64,000 nucleotides of DNA from Streptomyces sp. NBC_01216 (GCF_035994945.1 NZ_CP108677.1:1860001-1924000); one strand, 5' to 3'. Positions 26,741 through 39,195 are shown, counted from the stretch's first letter. Notes: generated by a model not told the origin, from the letters alone. Program-made: numbers and translations.

Positions 26741-27334
26741 TCAGTTCGCCGCGCCCACCGTCTCGGGGATGCGGAAGGGTTTTCCGCATCCGCCGCAGAC
26801 GATCGGGGCCTGGGCGAGGACCGACGGGACCACACGGACGTTGCGCCCGCAGTCGCAGACGGCCTTGACCCGGACGCCTCCACCGGAGGAGCCGTGGCGG
26901 GCGGCGGGGCCGCGGAAGGAGCGCTTGGTGTCGGCGGCCGTGGCGACCGTGTGCGCCTTGAGGGCACGCTGCAGTCGCTCGATCGTGGGACGGTAGCGTC
27001 GCCTCGCCTCGGCGTTGAGCGTGACCAGGGAGAAGCCACTGCTGGCGTGGGGCTCGTCGGAATGTTCCAGGCCCATCTCCTCGGCGATCGCGAGGAATCT
27101 GCGGTTGTGATAGCGGCCGGCGCGGGAGGTGTCACGGACTCCTCTGGCGGCGGCGAGGCCGTGGACTGCCTCGTGGAGCAGTCGTTCGAAGGAGAGCTCG
27201 GCGCCACAGGCGGACGAGGACTCACCGATCAGGGACTCGGGCGCGGCAAGGTCGGGCAACTCGGGGTGGTACCGCTGAATGTCGGCCCACGCCTGTGCCA
27301 GCTCTGCGGCGAGAACAGGGGGTGTCGTGCTCAC
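26741..27334 (-). CDS. SprT-like zinc metallopeptidase-fold protein
   Basis: 197 residues from GTG 27334 (VSTTPPVLAAEL). A zinc-binding H-E-A-V-H sits near residue 53 in FERLLHEAVHGLAA, followed by GRYHNRRFLAIAEEMGL, which is the SprT pattern for the third ligand region. The C-terminus has a CxC plus CxxC zinc ribbon (CDCGRN and CGGCGKPF). SprT/Spartan relatives cut DNA-protein crosslinks in eukaryotes; the bacterial role is unproven. GTG 27397 would add 21 residues, but an AT-rich patch near 27385 looks more like a promoter than coding DNA. Confidence 0.75.
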   Translation of the reverse strand: MSTTPPVLAAELAQAWADIQRYHPELPDLAAPESLIGESSSACGAELSFERLLHEAVHGLAAARGVRDTSRAGRYHNRRFLAIAEEMGLEHSDEPHASSGFSLVTLNAEARRRYRPTIERLQRALKAHTVATAADTKRSFRGPAARHGSSGGGVRVKAVCDCGRNVRVVPSVLAQAPIVCGGCGKPFRIPETVGAAN

Positions 27335-27728
27335 GTCGGGTACAACGAGCCGGAACGCTCCCGGGTTCCATTCCGGGGCATCCCAAATAATTTGCACGTA
27401 CCCGTCAGTTGCCGTTGATGCGTCCTGACGCGGGCCAGTGCGCTGATCTGCGGAGGAGTCACGCAGGCCGACGCAAGCCGGTGGGTAGCGCCGCATACGC
27501 CCCGGCGCGCGTCCGGACGCGCGCCGGGGCTCACTGACGCCGGGCCCCGCTGGTCCGGACCCGGCCGCCGAAGGCTGCGTGGCAGGGACAGTACCGGGCT
27601 TCACGCCTCCGACGCACGGTGCCCCGGGGCAACCCGGCCGGAATCGGCCGGCCGGGCGCGGGGCCCGCTCCCCCGCGGCCCCGGCGCCCGGCGAAGTGGT
27701 GCGGTCCCACCACTGGACGTGGGGACGG
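27335..27728. other. Divergent intergenic region with a 32-bp perfect palindrome
   Basis: 394 bp between the SprT-like gene (minus) and the methyltransferase gene (plus). It contains an AT-rich patch (AAATAATTTG near 27385-27394) that may be the SprT promoter. It also contains a GC-rich perfect palindrome at 27499-27530. No convincing open reading frame was seen inside. Confidence 0.5.
27499..27530. repeat. 32-bp perfect palindrome between divergent genes
   Basis: GCCCCGGCGCGCGTCC is followed immediately by its exact reverse complement. As RNA it would form a long all-GC stem. It is upstream of both flanking genes, so it does not mark the end of either; it may end an unannotated transcript or serve as a protein site. 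Confidence 0.6.
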
Positions 27729-28568
27729 ATGCGCAGTTCCCTGACATACGGGGGGATGCGGCGCACATCCACGGGGGCCAGCACGGGGGCCGTCCACCAG
27801 GCACTGATTGGGGCGCATTCCATGACACCTACGCTCGTCCCGCACCACCCCGCGCGTGACTGGGCCGAGATCCAGGAACGCATGCTCGTCCCGCTCTACG
27901 AGGCGGTGTACGACCGTCTCGGCGTGGGCGTCCGGTCCCGGGTCCTGGGCCTCGGCTGCGGTTCGGGGCTCGCCCTGCTGATGGCCGCCGCGCGGGGCGC
28001 GCGGGTCACCGGCGTGGACCGTGATCACGCGCGCGTCGAGCTGGCGCGGGAGCGGCTGCCGGAGGGTGCGGGGCACACGGTCGTCGAAGGCGGACCGCTG
28101 GACGCCGCGGTCTCCTCGGGTGCTCCGTACGACGTGATCACGGCCTTCCACGGCGCGGCCCTGCTCGGGCCGGACCTGGCGGCCGTCACCCGGTCGGCCC
28201 AGCCGGGCACGGCGGTCGTGGTGGCGGACTGGGGGCCGCCCGAGCGGTGTGCGACGTCGGCCGTCCTGAGGGTGGCCGCACGGCTGACCGGCTGGAGCCC
28301 GTCCCCCCGCGACGGTCTGGAGGACGTCGTGGCCCGCGCGGGGCTGCGGCCGGACGGTTCGGGCCGGGTGGCGTGCCCGTTCGGCTACGCGGACACGGAC
28401 AGCGCGGTGCGGGGCCTGCTGTCGACGGGTGACTTCGACGCGGCGATCCACGCCACGGACCCGTCCCAGGTCGAGAAGGAGATCCGGGAGGCGCTGGACG
28501 CCCATGTGCGACCGGACGGAACGGTCTGGATGCCGAACGTCTTCCGCTACCTGATCGCCCGCGCCTGA
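27729..28568 (+). CDS. SAM-dependent methyltransferase (class I)
   Basis: 279 residues from ATG 27729; ATG 27822 (MTPTLVPHHPARDWAEIQ) is a later alternative giving 248. The SAM-binding motif I is VLGLGCGSGLALLMAA, followed by the acidic end of strand 2 (GVDRDHARVELAR). A C-terminal helical part (VEKEIREALDAHVRPDG, MPNVFRYLIARA) covers the substrate side. No substrate can be named. It stands alone, converging on the FtsH-like relic. Confidence 0.82.
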   Translation: MRSSLTYGGMRRTSTGASTGAVHQALIGAHSMTPTLVPHHPARDWAEIQERMLVPLYEAVYDRLGVGVRSRVLGLGCGSGLALLMAAARGARVTGVDRDHARVELARERLPEGAGHTVVEGGPLDAAVSSGAPYDVITAFHGAALLGPDLAAVTRSAQPGTAVVVADWGPPERCATSAVLRVAARLTGWSPSPRDGLEDVVARAGLRPDGSGRVACPFGYADTDSAVRGLLSTGDFDAAIHATDPSQVEKEIREALDAHVRPDGTVWMPNVFRYLIARA

Positions 28569-28727
28569 CTCCCCTGGCCGCGGCCGGGCGTGCCCGCGCA
28601 CCGGGCCGGGTGCACGCGACCGGGCGCGCCGGTGTGTGCGATCGGGGGTGCGCGGCGCCGGGCGCGGGCGGCGGGGCGCTCGCCCGCCGCCCCGGGCCGG
28701 TCCGGGCGTCGGGTGCCTCGGAGCCTG

Positions 28728-29958
28728 TCAGGTGTCCTTGACCAGCCGGGTGATGCCGGCCGCCCGGTAGGCCCCGTCCTCCTCCAGGGTCTCGTTCTCC
28801 AGGAGGGCCGCGGCCAAGGCGTCGAGCTGCTCACGGTGGTCGCGCAGCAGGCCGACGGCGTTGTCGTAACACTCGTCGACGATCCGCCGCATCTCGTGCT
28901 GGACGGCGTCGAGGGTGGCGGGCGCCGCCGACAGGCCGTACGTCCGCCGGGCGTCGCCGGGGACGGCGGTGAGTCTGCCGACGCGCTCGCTCATGCCCCA
29001 GCGGTCCACCATGCCGCGGGCGATGTTGGTGACCTGTTCCAGGTCGCTCTCGGCGCCGGTCGTGATCGCGTCGACGACGACGCGTTCCGCCGCCATCCCG
29101 CCGAGTGCTCCGATGATCCGGCCGCGCAGGTATTCCTCGGTGTACGCGTACTTGTCGGCGTCCGACCGCGAGGAGGGCCGCCTCGTTGGCGAGGTTGGCG
29201 AGTTCGGCGCCGGTTATCCCGGGGGTCGTGCGGGCGACCTGGCCGAGGTCGACGTCCCGGGCGAGCGGGATCTCCCGGGTGTGGATCCGGAGGATGGCCT
29301 CGCGGCCCGCGCGGTCGGGCGGGCCGACGTGTACGACGCGGTCGAAGCGGCCGGGCCGGGTCGGGGCGGGGCCGAGGACGTCGGAACGGTTGGTGGCGGC
29401 GAGGACGACGACGCCTTCGGAGCCGCTGAAGCCGTCCATCTCGGTGAGGATCCGCTCGCGTTCGTCGTGTCCGCCCATCCCGGCGCCGGCGCCGCGGGTG
29501 CGGCCGATGGTGTCGGTCTCGTCGATGAAGACGATGGCGGGGGCGAACTTGCGGGCCTCGGCGAAGAGCTCGCGTACCCGTGAGGCGCCGACGCCGACGA
29601 TCATCTCGATGAACTCGGAGGCCGAGGCGGAGAAGAAGGGCACGCCCGCTTCGCCCGCAACGGCCCGCGCGAGCAGGGTCTTCCCGGTGCCGGGCGGGTC
29701 GGCGAGCAGGACGCCGCGGGGCGTCTTGGCACCCATCGCGCGATAGGCGCCGGGGTTCCTGGGGAGGTCGACGACGTCGTTGAGCTCGCCTTCGACCTCG
29801 TCGATGCCGGCGACGTCTTCGAAGGTGGTGCGCTTGTCGCCCGTCTCCGGCTCCACGGGTCTGGGTGGTGGCTTGCGGCCCAGGAGGCCGCCCGCCCCGC
29901 CCACACCCGCGCGCGTCCGGCGGGCGATGACCAGCCCGAGCACGACGAGCAGCAGCAT
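28728..29958 (-). pseudogene. FtsH-like AAA protease, frameshifted and lacking the zinc site
   Basis: The N-terminal part reads TM helix, then an AAA module ([33 protein letters not shown]) in one frame to [11 protein letters not shown] near 29161. The FtsH C-terminal region resumes at [20 protein letters not shown] (29156) in another frame and runs to 28728. Roughly 75-80 residues that normally join them, including the HEAGH metalloprotease motif, are missing. The ATPase part is also worn: Walker A Gly is Asp, a few residues are lost after HDERER, and the DPALLRPGR block reads GPAPTRPGR. It lies where S. coelicolor, as I recall, has a second ftsH next to ffh. Almost certainly non-functional as a protease. 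Confidence 0.88.
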
Positions 29959-30042
29959 CGGTGCGAGGGAGATCAGCAGATTGGCGAGGAAGCTGCGCTC
30001 CGCGACCGGGGGATGCGCCCGGGTGGAGGGGCGCGGCCCGGA

Positions 30043-30110
30043 CGGACGGGATGGGCCCGGGGGTGCGGGATGGGCCGGGGGGTGCGGGATGGGCCCGGGC
30101 CGACGGGCAG
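30043..30110. repeat. G-rich short tandem repeats upstream of the FtsH relic
   Basis: GGGATGGGCC followed by a G-run and GTGC recurs about every 19-20 bp (near 30049, 30068 and 30088). The frame upstream of the relic stays open through it and would read as Pro/Ser-rich. It probably encoded, or replaced, the disordered N-tail of the relic. Confidence 0.5.
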
Positions 30111-30170
30111 GGGCCCGGGCGGCCCGCGCCGGAGGGCCGCCGGTGCGCGGCGATCCGGTCCGGGCACCGT

Positions 30171-30193
30171 CCCGGGCCCCTTCCGGGGCCGGG
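30171..30193 (-). terminator. Hairpin just after ffh
   Basis: GGCCCC-TTCC-GGGGCC with outer C-G pairs lies six bases past the ffh stop on the minus strand. Short but all-GC stem; no T tract. Confidence 0.4.
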
Positions 30194-30198
30194 TGCGT

Positions 30199-31752
30199 TC
30201 AGCCCATGAACTTCTTGAACTCGTCCGGGAGCTCGAAGTCCTTCGCGTCCTGGCCTCCGGCCGGCAGTCCGAACGCGCCGCCGGCCTGGGCCTGCTCACG
30301 GCGTGCCGCGGCGGCCTGCTCCTCGGCCTTGCGCTTCATGGGGTTACCGCTCTTGCGCTTGCCCTTGGCCTGCTTGACCTGCTTCTTCTGCCGGCCGGGG
30401 CCGCCACCCATGCCGGGCATGCCGGGCATGCCCGGCATGCCGCCGCCCTGGGCCATGCGGGACATCATCTTGCGGGCCTCGAAGAACCGCTCGACCAGCC
30501 CCTTGACCGCGCTGACCTCGCTGCCTGAGCCCTTGGCGATACGGGCCCGGCGGGAGCCGTTGATGATCGTCGGGTCCTGGCGCTCCGCCGGGGTCATCGA
30601 CTTGATGATGGCGGCCGTGCGGTCGACGTCGCGCTCGTCGATGTTGTTGATCTGCTCCTTCATCTGCCCCATGCCGGGAAGCATCCCGAGCAGCTTGCTG
30701 ATGGAGCCCATCTTGCGGACCTGTTCCATCTGGGCGAGGAAGTCGTCGAGCGTGAACTCCTGGCCCTTCTTGGATGCCAGCTTGGAGGCCATCTTGGCGG
30801 CCTCTTCCTGGCTGAAGGTCTGCTCGGCCTTCTCGATGAGGGAGAGCATGTCGCCCATGCCGAGGATGCGGGACGCCATGCGGTCCGGGTGGAACGCGTC
30901 GAACTCGTCCAGCTTCTCGCCGTTGGAGGCGAACATGATCTGGCGGCCGGTGACGTGCGCGATGGAGAGCGCGGCACCACCGCGGGCGTCGCCGTCGAGC
31001 TTGGAGAGCACGACGCCGTCGAAGCCCACACCGTCCCGGAACGCCTCGGCGGTGTTGACCGCGTCCTGACCGATCATGGCGTCGACGACGAAGAGGACCT
31101 CGTCGGGGCTGACCGCGTCGCGGATGTCCGCGGCCTGCCGCATCAGCTCCTGGTCGATGCCGAGACGGCCGGCGGTGTCGACGACGACCACGTCGTACTG
31201 CTTGGTCCGCGCGTGCTCGATGGAGTCCTTGGCGACCTGAACCGGGTCGCCGACGCCGTTTCCGGGCTGCGGGGCGTAGACGGCCACGCCGGCGCGGTCG
31301 GCGACGACGCTCAGCTGGTTGACGGCGTTGGGGCGCTGGAGGTCGCAGGCGACGAGGAGCGGGGAGTGCCCCTGGCTCTTGAGCCAGAGCCCGAGCTTTC
31401 CGGCGAGGGTGGTCTTGCCCGCGCCCTGGAGACCGGCGAGCATGATCACGGTCGGGGCGGTCTTCGCGAACCGCAGGCGGCGGGTCTCGCCGCCGAGGAT
31501 GCCGATGAGCTCCTCGTTGACGATCTTGACGACCTGCTGGGCGGGGTTCAGCGCCTGGGAGACCTCGGCGCCGGTCGCGCGCTCCTTGACCTGCTTGATG
31601 AACGCCCGGACGACGGGGAGGGCGACGTCGGCCTCGAGGAGGGCGATACGGATCTCGCGCGCGGTGGCGTCGATGTCCGCCTCGGACAGGCGCCCCTTGC
31701 CGCGGAGGTTCTTGAAGGTCGCTGCAAGGCGGTCGGAGAGGGTATCGAACAC
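30199..31752 (-). CDS. ffh: Signal recognition particle GTPase Ffh
   Basis: 517 residues. The N-domain is followed by the G-domain with GLQGAGKTTLAGKLG (G1, near residue 107), DTAGRLGIDQ (G3) and TKLDGDARGG (G4/G5 region). The C-terminal M-domain binds 4.5S RNA and the signal sequence (SMTPAERQDP, GSRRARIAKGSGS) and ends in a Gly/Met-rich tail with GMPGMPGMPGMGGG. It brings ribosomes making membrane proteins to FtsY, which is also in this window at 39-40 kb. Confidence 0.97.
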   Translation of the reverse strand: MFDTLSDRLAATFKNLRGKGRLSEADIDATAREIRIALLEADVALPVVRAFIKQVKERATGAEVSQALNPAQQVVKIVNEELIGILGGETRRLRFAKTAPTVIMLAGLQGAGKTTLAGKLGLWLKSQGHSPLLVACDLQRPNAVNQLSVVADRAGVAVYAPQPGNGVGDPVQVAKDSIEHARTKQYDVVVVDTAGRLGIDQELMRQAADIRDAVSPDEVLFVVDAMIGQDAVNTAEAFRDGVGFDGVVLSKLDGDARGGAALSIAHVTGRQIMFASNGEKLDEFDAFHPDRMASRILGMGDMLSLIEKAEQTFSQEEAAKMASKLASKKGQEFTLDDFLAQMEQVRKMGSISKLLGMLPGMGQMKEQINNIDERDVDRTAAIIKSMTPAERQDPTIINGSRRARIAKGSGSEVSAVKGLVERFFEARKMMSRMAQGGGMPGMPGMPGMGGGPGRQKKQVKQAKGKRKSGNPMKRKAEEQAAAARREQAQAGGAFGLPAGGQDAKDFELPDEFKKFMG

Positions 31753-32098
31753 GGCGGTCGCGGATCCTCGGTGTCGGGGGCGGGCGGACGGATTGCCCTC
31801 CAGGGTATCGGTTGCGGCGAGGGATCAGGGGCGGGGATTCCTCACCCGGGGCCGACGGGCGCCCGCCGCCGGGCGCGGCGGGGCCGGGCGGACGCCGGAC
31901 GGCGCCCCCTCCCGGCGCGGACAGCTCTCAGAGCCTGTCGGGTGACCTTCGATCGACAGGCGGGCGCGGTCCGGTGCGTGCGATCCCAAGGCGTCGGGAC
32001 GCCGCGGTAGCGGAGCTACCAGGGCGTCCCGGCAACGCCGACAGCGCGCGTGCCAGGGCGTGACCGCCCGGCCAGAGGCCGTCCGACAGGCTCTCAGC
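31753..32098. other. Gap between ffh and glnD, mostly occupied by a TIR element
   Basis: 346 bp. The first part is the ffh leader (CGGGGGCGGG-rich, no clear promoter hexamers). From 31927 to the glnD stop it is filled by the inverted-repeat element described separately. No gene is seen. Confidence 0.6.
31927..32097. mobile_element. MITE-like element with terminal inverted repeats, copy 1
   Basis: Element of 161 bp (31932-32092) with ends AGCCTGTCGG and CCGACAGGCT, flanked on both sides by CTCAG in the same orientation, which looks like a 5-bp target duplication. The left arm continues GTGACCTT and the right arm, reversed, continues ACGGCCTCTGGCC, which also matches the left arm of the shorter copy at 50287. 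No coding capacity. The right end touches the glnD stop codon. Confidence 0.55.
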
Positions 32099-34543
32099 TC
32101 AGCCGCGGAGCGCGGCCTCCAGGCTTCTGGCGACCTCGGCGGCCTCCGTGGCCGTGAGCGGGGCGCCCGACCCGTCCGTCACGTAGAAGGCGTCGACCGC
32201 GTTCGCCCCCAGGGTGGAGACGTGCGCGCTGCGGACCCGGACGGCCGCGGAGTCCAGGGCGCGGCCGATGCGGTGCAGGAGGCCGGGGGCGTCCTGGGCG
32301 CGGACCTCGATGACCGTGGCGAGGCGGGAGTCTCCGGACGCGACCGTGACGCGCGGCGGCGGTGCCTGGACACCTCGGCGGCGTGGGTAGGCGGCCTCAC
32401 GTTCGGCGAGGCGGGCGGGGATGTCCAGGGTGCCGTCGAGCGCGCGGACCAGGTCGGCGCGCAGCCGGGCGGCCTGGGGCAGGGAGCCGTACTCGGCGGC
32501 GACCCGCCAGCTCAGGACCAGTACGGCGCTCGCGCCGAGCTCGGTGGGTGGTTCGATGGCGCGCAGGTCCATGGCGCGGACGGTCAGGCGGTGGAGGGCG
32601 AGGACGCCGGCCGCGGCGGGCAGCACGCCGCTTCGGTCGGGGAGGGCGATGTGGAGTTCGACGCCGACGGGTTCCGGTTCGTCGCCGGGGTGCTCGGGTT
32701 CGGCGTGCAGGGCGAGGACGGGTTCGCCGGTGCGTAGGGCCTCGACCGCGAGTCGTTCCTGCTCGGCGCTCGGCGCGGCCTGTTCCGGATCGGCCGCGGG
32801 TTCGCCCGCGAGGACGCCGGCGACGCGTTTGACCAGGTCGGCGACGAGTGAGGCGCGCCAGGTGGACCAGGCGGCGGGGCCGGTGGCCAGGGCGTCGGCC
32901 TCGGTCAGGGCGTGCAGCAGTTCGAGGGCGCCCGGGGTGCCGACGGCCGTGGCGACGGCCTGGACGGTCGCGGGGTCTTCGAGGTCGCGCCGGGTGGCGG
33001 TCTCGACGAGCAGCAGGTGGTGGCGGACGACCGTGGCGATGACGCCGACGTCGGCGCGGTCGAAGCCGATACGGGTGGCGACGTCGCGGGCGATGGTCTC
33101 GCCGGCCACGGAGTGGTCGCCGGGCCAGCCCTTGCCGATGTCGTGGAGGAGCGCGGCGACGAGCAGCAGGTCGGGGCGTCCGACGCGGCGGGTGAGCGAG
33201 GAGGCGCGGACGGCGGTCTCCACGAGGTGCCGGTCGACGGTCCAGGTATGGACGGGGTTGCGCTGGGGGCGGCAGCGGACGCGCTCCCAGTCGGGCAGCA
33301 GGCGGGTGACGAGGCCCTCGGCTTCCAGGGCCTCCCAGACGGGTACGGTCGCCTCTCCCGCGCCGAGCAGGGTGACGAGTTCCTCGCGGGCCTCGGCGGG
33401 CCAGGGCACGGGGAGCGGGGCGGCGGTGGCGAGGCGGCGTACGGCGTGCAGGGAGATCGGCAGTCCGGACTGGGCGGCGGCCGCCGCGGCCCGGAGCGGG
33501 AGGACGGCGTCGCGTTCGGGGCGGGCGGTGCGGGCGAGGACCACCTCGCCGTCCATCTCGACGACGCCCTCGGCGAGCGGGGTGCGTGCGACGGGCTGTT
33601 TCGCGCCGCCGGTCCGGCCGCCGAGGAGGGAGCGGAGCCGGGGGCGGCGGGAGCGTGCCTTGAGGACGCGGTTGACCTCGCGCCAGGTGACGTCGGTGGC
33701 GTACGAGATGACACGGGCGGCTTCGTACACCTCGCGCAGCAGGGTGTCGGCGTCGAGCAGGCCGAGTTCCCGGGCGACGGCGTCCTGTTCCTGGAGGGCG
33801 AGCCGGTCGGTGGCGCGGCCGGTGGCCAGGTGGAGGGCGTCGCGGGCGTCGAGCAGGCGGCGGCGGGCGGCGTCGAGTCCTTCCCGGGGGGCGTCGGCGA
33901 GCCAGGAGGCGGCGACGGCGCGCAGGACCTGGGCGTCGCGCAGTCCGCCGCGGGCCTCCTTGAGGTCGGGTTCGAGGAGGAACTGGAGCTCGCCCATGCG
34001 TTCGGCCCGCTCGCGGCAGAGGGCGTCGAGTTCGGGGAGCCGTCCGGGAGCCTGGTTGCGCCAGTCGGCGAGGACGGTGGTGCGCAGCGCGGTGACGAGT
34101 CCGAGGTCACCGGCGATGTGCCGGGCGTCGAGCAGGCCGAGCTGGACCTTGAGGTCCTCCCCGGCCGTTCTGCGGGCCTCGGCGGGGGTGCGCACGGAGT
34201 GGTCGAGGGCGAGGCCGAGGTCCCAGACCGGATACCAGATGCGGTCGGCGAGGGCGGCGAGGGTGCCGGCGTCGGTCGTGCCGTCGTGGAGCAGGACCAG
34301 GTCGAGGTCGCTGCGTGGGGAGAGTTCGCCGCGTCCGTAGCCGCCGACGGCGACGAGCGCCACCCCTCGTGGTGGTCGGGCGGCGGCGAACAGTCCGTTC
34401 AGCCAGTCGTCGGTCAGGCGGGCCAGGGCGGCACGGCGCGGCGGCCCGGACTGCGTCTTCTCGCTGAGAAGGCGCAGCCGGGCCGCCGCGTAGCCGCTGG
34501 GTCCCGAGTCTTCCGCTTGCGTACTCACTTCGAGGCTCGTCAC
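32099..34543 (-). CDS. glnD: PII nucleotidyltransferase GlnD
   Basis: 814 residues. The nucleotidyltransferase domain has GGYGRGELSPRSDLDLVLL near residue 70 with the catalytic G-S/D-x-D pattern. An HD hydrolase domain follows (LLVAALLHDIGKGWPGDHS near 470), and two ACT domains end the protein (IALPDRSGVLPAAAG and EVRAQDAPGLLHRIG), which sense glutamine. In S. coelicolor GlnD adenylylates rather than uridylylates GlnK on Tyr51; this copy is expected to do the same. Last gene of amtB-glnK-glnD, 24 bp after glnK. Confidence 0.96.
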   Translation of the reverse strand: MTSLEVSTQAEDSGPSGYAAARLRLLSEKTQSGPPRRAALARLTDDWLNGLFAAARPPRGVALVAVGGYGRGELSPRSDLDLVLLHDGTTDAGTLAALADRIWYPVWDLGLALDHSVRTPAEARRTAGEDLKVQLGLLDARHIAGDLGLVTALRTTVLADWRNQAPGRLPELDALCRERAERMGELQFLLEPDLKEARGGLRDAQVLRAVAASWLADAPREGLDAARRRLLDARDALHLATGRATDRLALQEQDAVARELGLLDADTLLREVYEAARVISYATDVTWREVNRVLKARSRRPRLRSLLGGRTGGAKQPVARTPLAEGVVEMDGEVVLARTARPERDAVLPLRAAAAAAQSGLPISLHAVRRLATAAPLPVPWPAEAREELVTLLGAGEATVPVWEALEAEGLVTRLLPDWERVRCRPQRNPVHTWTVDRHLVETAVRASSLTRRVGRPDLLLVAALLHDIGKGWPGDHSVAGETIARDVATRIGFDRADVGVIATVVRHHLLLVETATRRDLEDPATVQAVATAVGTPGALELLHALTEADALATGPAAWSTWRASLVADLVKRVAGVLAGEPAADPEQAAPSAEQERLAVEALRTGEPVLALHAEPEHPGDEPEPVGVELHIALPDRSGVLPAAAGVLALHRLTVRAMDLRAIEPPTELGASAVLVLSWRVAAEYGSLPQAARLRADLVRALDGTLDIPARLAEREAAYPRRRGVQAPPPRVTVASGDSRLATVIEVRAQDAPGLLHRIGRALDSAAVRVRSAHVSTLGANAVDAFYVTDGSGAPLTATEAAEVARSLEAALRG

Positions 34544-34567
34544 CCAGCAGCTCCCTGGTTCGCGTGC

Positions 34568-38084
<3,517 letters not shown>

Positions 38085-38484
38085 ATCGATGCCCTTGCTG
38101 CGCGAACCCCTATCAGAATGCCGCGAGTTGCGGCGTCCGTCCGGAGCTTGTACTCCTTCGAACGGGAAATCGGGTTGCCTCCGGCATACCCGCGCGCGCA
38201 TCGACCCGAGGGCTCGTGTACCGAAAGTAATCCTACGATCACCTCTCCCGCGAGGGCGATTCAAGAATCGCCACCATTCGCCACCCCTTCGAATGAACTC
38301 ACCTGAGACTGAACGCGATTCACTTGACATGCGACGAACCAGGGGTCGGCGGAGCGGTGCGCGTGGAGGCGCGTGTCGCGGTCCACACCACCCCTCCCGC
38401 GACGGTGCGCCACCGTTGGACACAGAGCGTGACGGGGGGACTCCCGGTCGTAACCACCGGCGCGTCCGACCCGTTGGAGGGGGC
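38085..38484. promoter_or_regulatory. Divergent nsdA / prim-pol control region
   Basis: 400 bp. Read on the minus strand, TAGGAT at 38235-38230 is a good -10 for nsdA. Just upstream lie two inverted repeats: GGCGATTC-AA-GAATCGCC (38255-38272, perfect) and CATTCG-N9-CGAATG (38275-38295). The first covers the expected -35 position, so a repressor or activator site is likely. TTGACA at about 38322 may be a -35 for the rightward gene, but no matching -10 is clear. Confidence 0.5.
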
Positions 38485-39138
38485 ATGGGCTTCACGATCG
38501 GCGGCATTCGTGAGATGAGGTCCGGCGCACGACGCCGCGTCCGCAGCACGGAGTGCACGGCAGTGGCGGAGTACACCGGACTGTGGGGCTGGGACGTGCT
38601 CCCGGGTGCGAGGGCCGTTTCCGGCCAGTGCTCCTGCGGGCGTTCCGCCTGTATGGCACCGGGGGCGCATCCGCTCCCGTTCGCCGAGGCGGTGCCGGCG
38701 GGCGCGGGCCTCGGCGAGGCGACGCGGGCCTGGTCGCGGTATCCGGGAGCGGCGATCCTGCTGCCGCTGGGGCGCGCCTTCGACGTGATCGAGGTGGCGG
38801 AGCCGGCCGGGCGGCGCGCCCTGGTCCGGCTGGAGCGGATGGGGCTCCCGCTGGGTCCGGTCTGCGCGACGCCGACGGGGCGGGCGCAGTTCTTCGTGGC
38901 GCCCGGAGCGGCCGCGGAGCTCCCGCGGCTGCTGTACCGGATGGGCTGGGATGATGCCGGCCTGGACCTCGAGTGCCTGGGGGCGGGCGCCCACATCACG
39001 GCCCCGCCCTCGGACCTGGGCGGCCTCGGCCCCGTCCGCTGGCTGCGCCCGCCGACGCTGGACACGGCCGGGGCGCCGCCACAGGCGCGACTGCTGCTCG
39101 GCACGCTCGCCTACGTCTGCCACCGCAGCCCCTCCTGA
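38485..39138 (+). CDS. Prim-pol-like (bifunctional DNA primase/polymerase N-terminal) protein, degenerate
   Basis: 217 residues, ATG 38485 after GGAGG. It follows the pattern of the prim-pol N-terminal domain: AVAEYTGLWGWDVLPGA, a CSCG-x6-PGAHP cysteine block, AWSRYPGAAILLPLG, TPTGRAQFFV and a GAHITAPPS block matching the usual G-G-Y-V-V-A-P-P-S. The catalytic D-x-D strand reads FDVIEVAE, so one acidic residue is lost and polymerase activity is doubtful. No helicase domain is attached. Such stand-alone proteins are common beside nsdA in Streptomyces (memory). Function unknown. Confidence 0.75.
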   Translation: MGFTIGGIREMRSGARRRVRSTECTAVAEYTGLWGWDVLPGARAVSGQCSCGRSACMAPGAHPLPFAEAVPAGAGLGEATRAWSRYPGAAILLPLGRAFDVIEVAEPAGRRALVRLERMGLPLGPVCATPTGRAQFFVAPGAAAELPRLLYRMGWDDAGLDLECLGAGAHITAPPSDLGGLGPVRWLRPPTLDTAGAPPQARLLLGTLAYVCHRSPS

Positions 39139-39155
39139 CCCGGCGGCGGGCCCGG

Positions 39156-39195
39156 CATGACGGAGGCCCCGCCGCCGGGCGGGGCCTCCGTCATG
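39156..39195. terminator. Bidirectional terminator between the prim-pol gene and ftsY
   Basis: Perfect 18-bp stem, CATGACGGAGGCCCCGCC paired with its complement around a GCCG loop. It lies 17 bp after the plus-strand stop and 82 bp past the minus-strand ftsY stop, serving both convergent genes. Confidence 0.85.
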
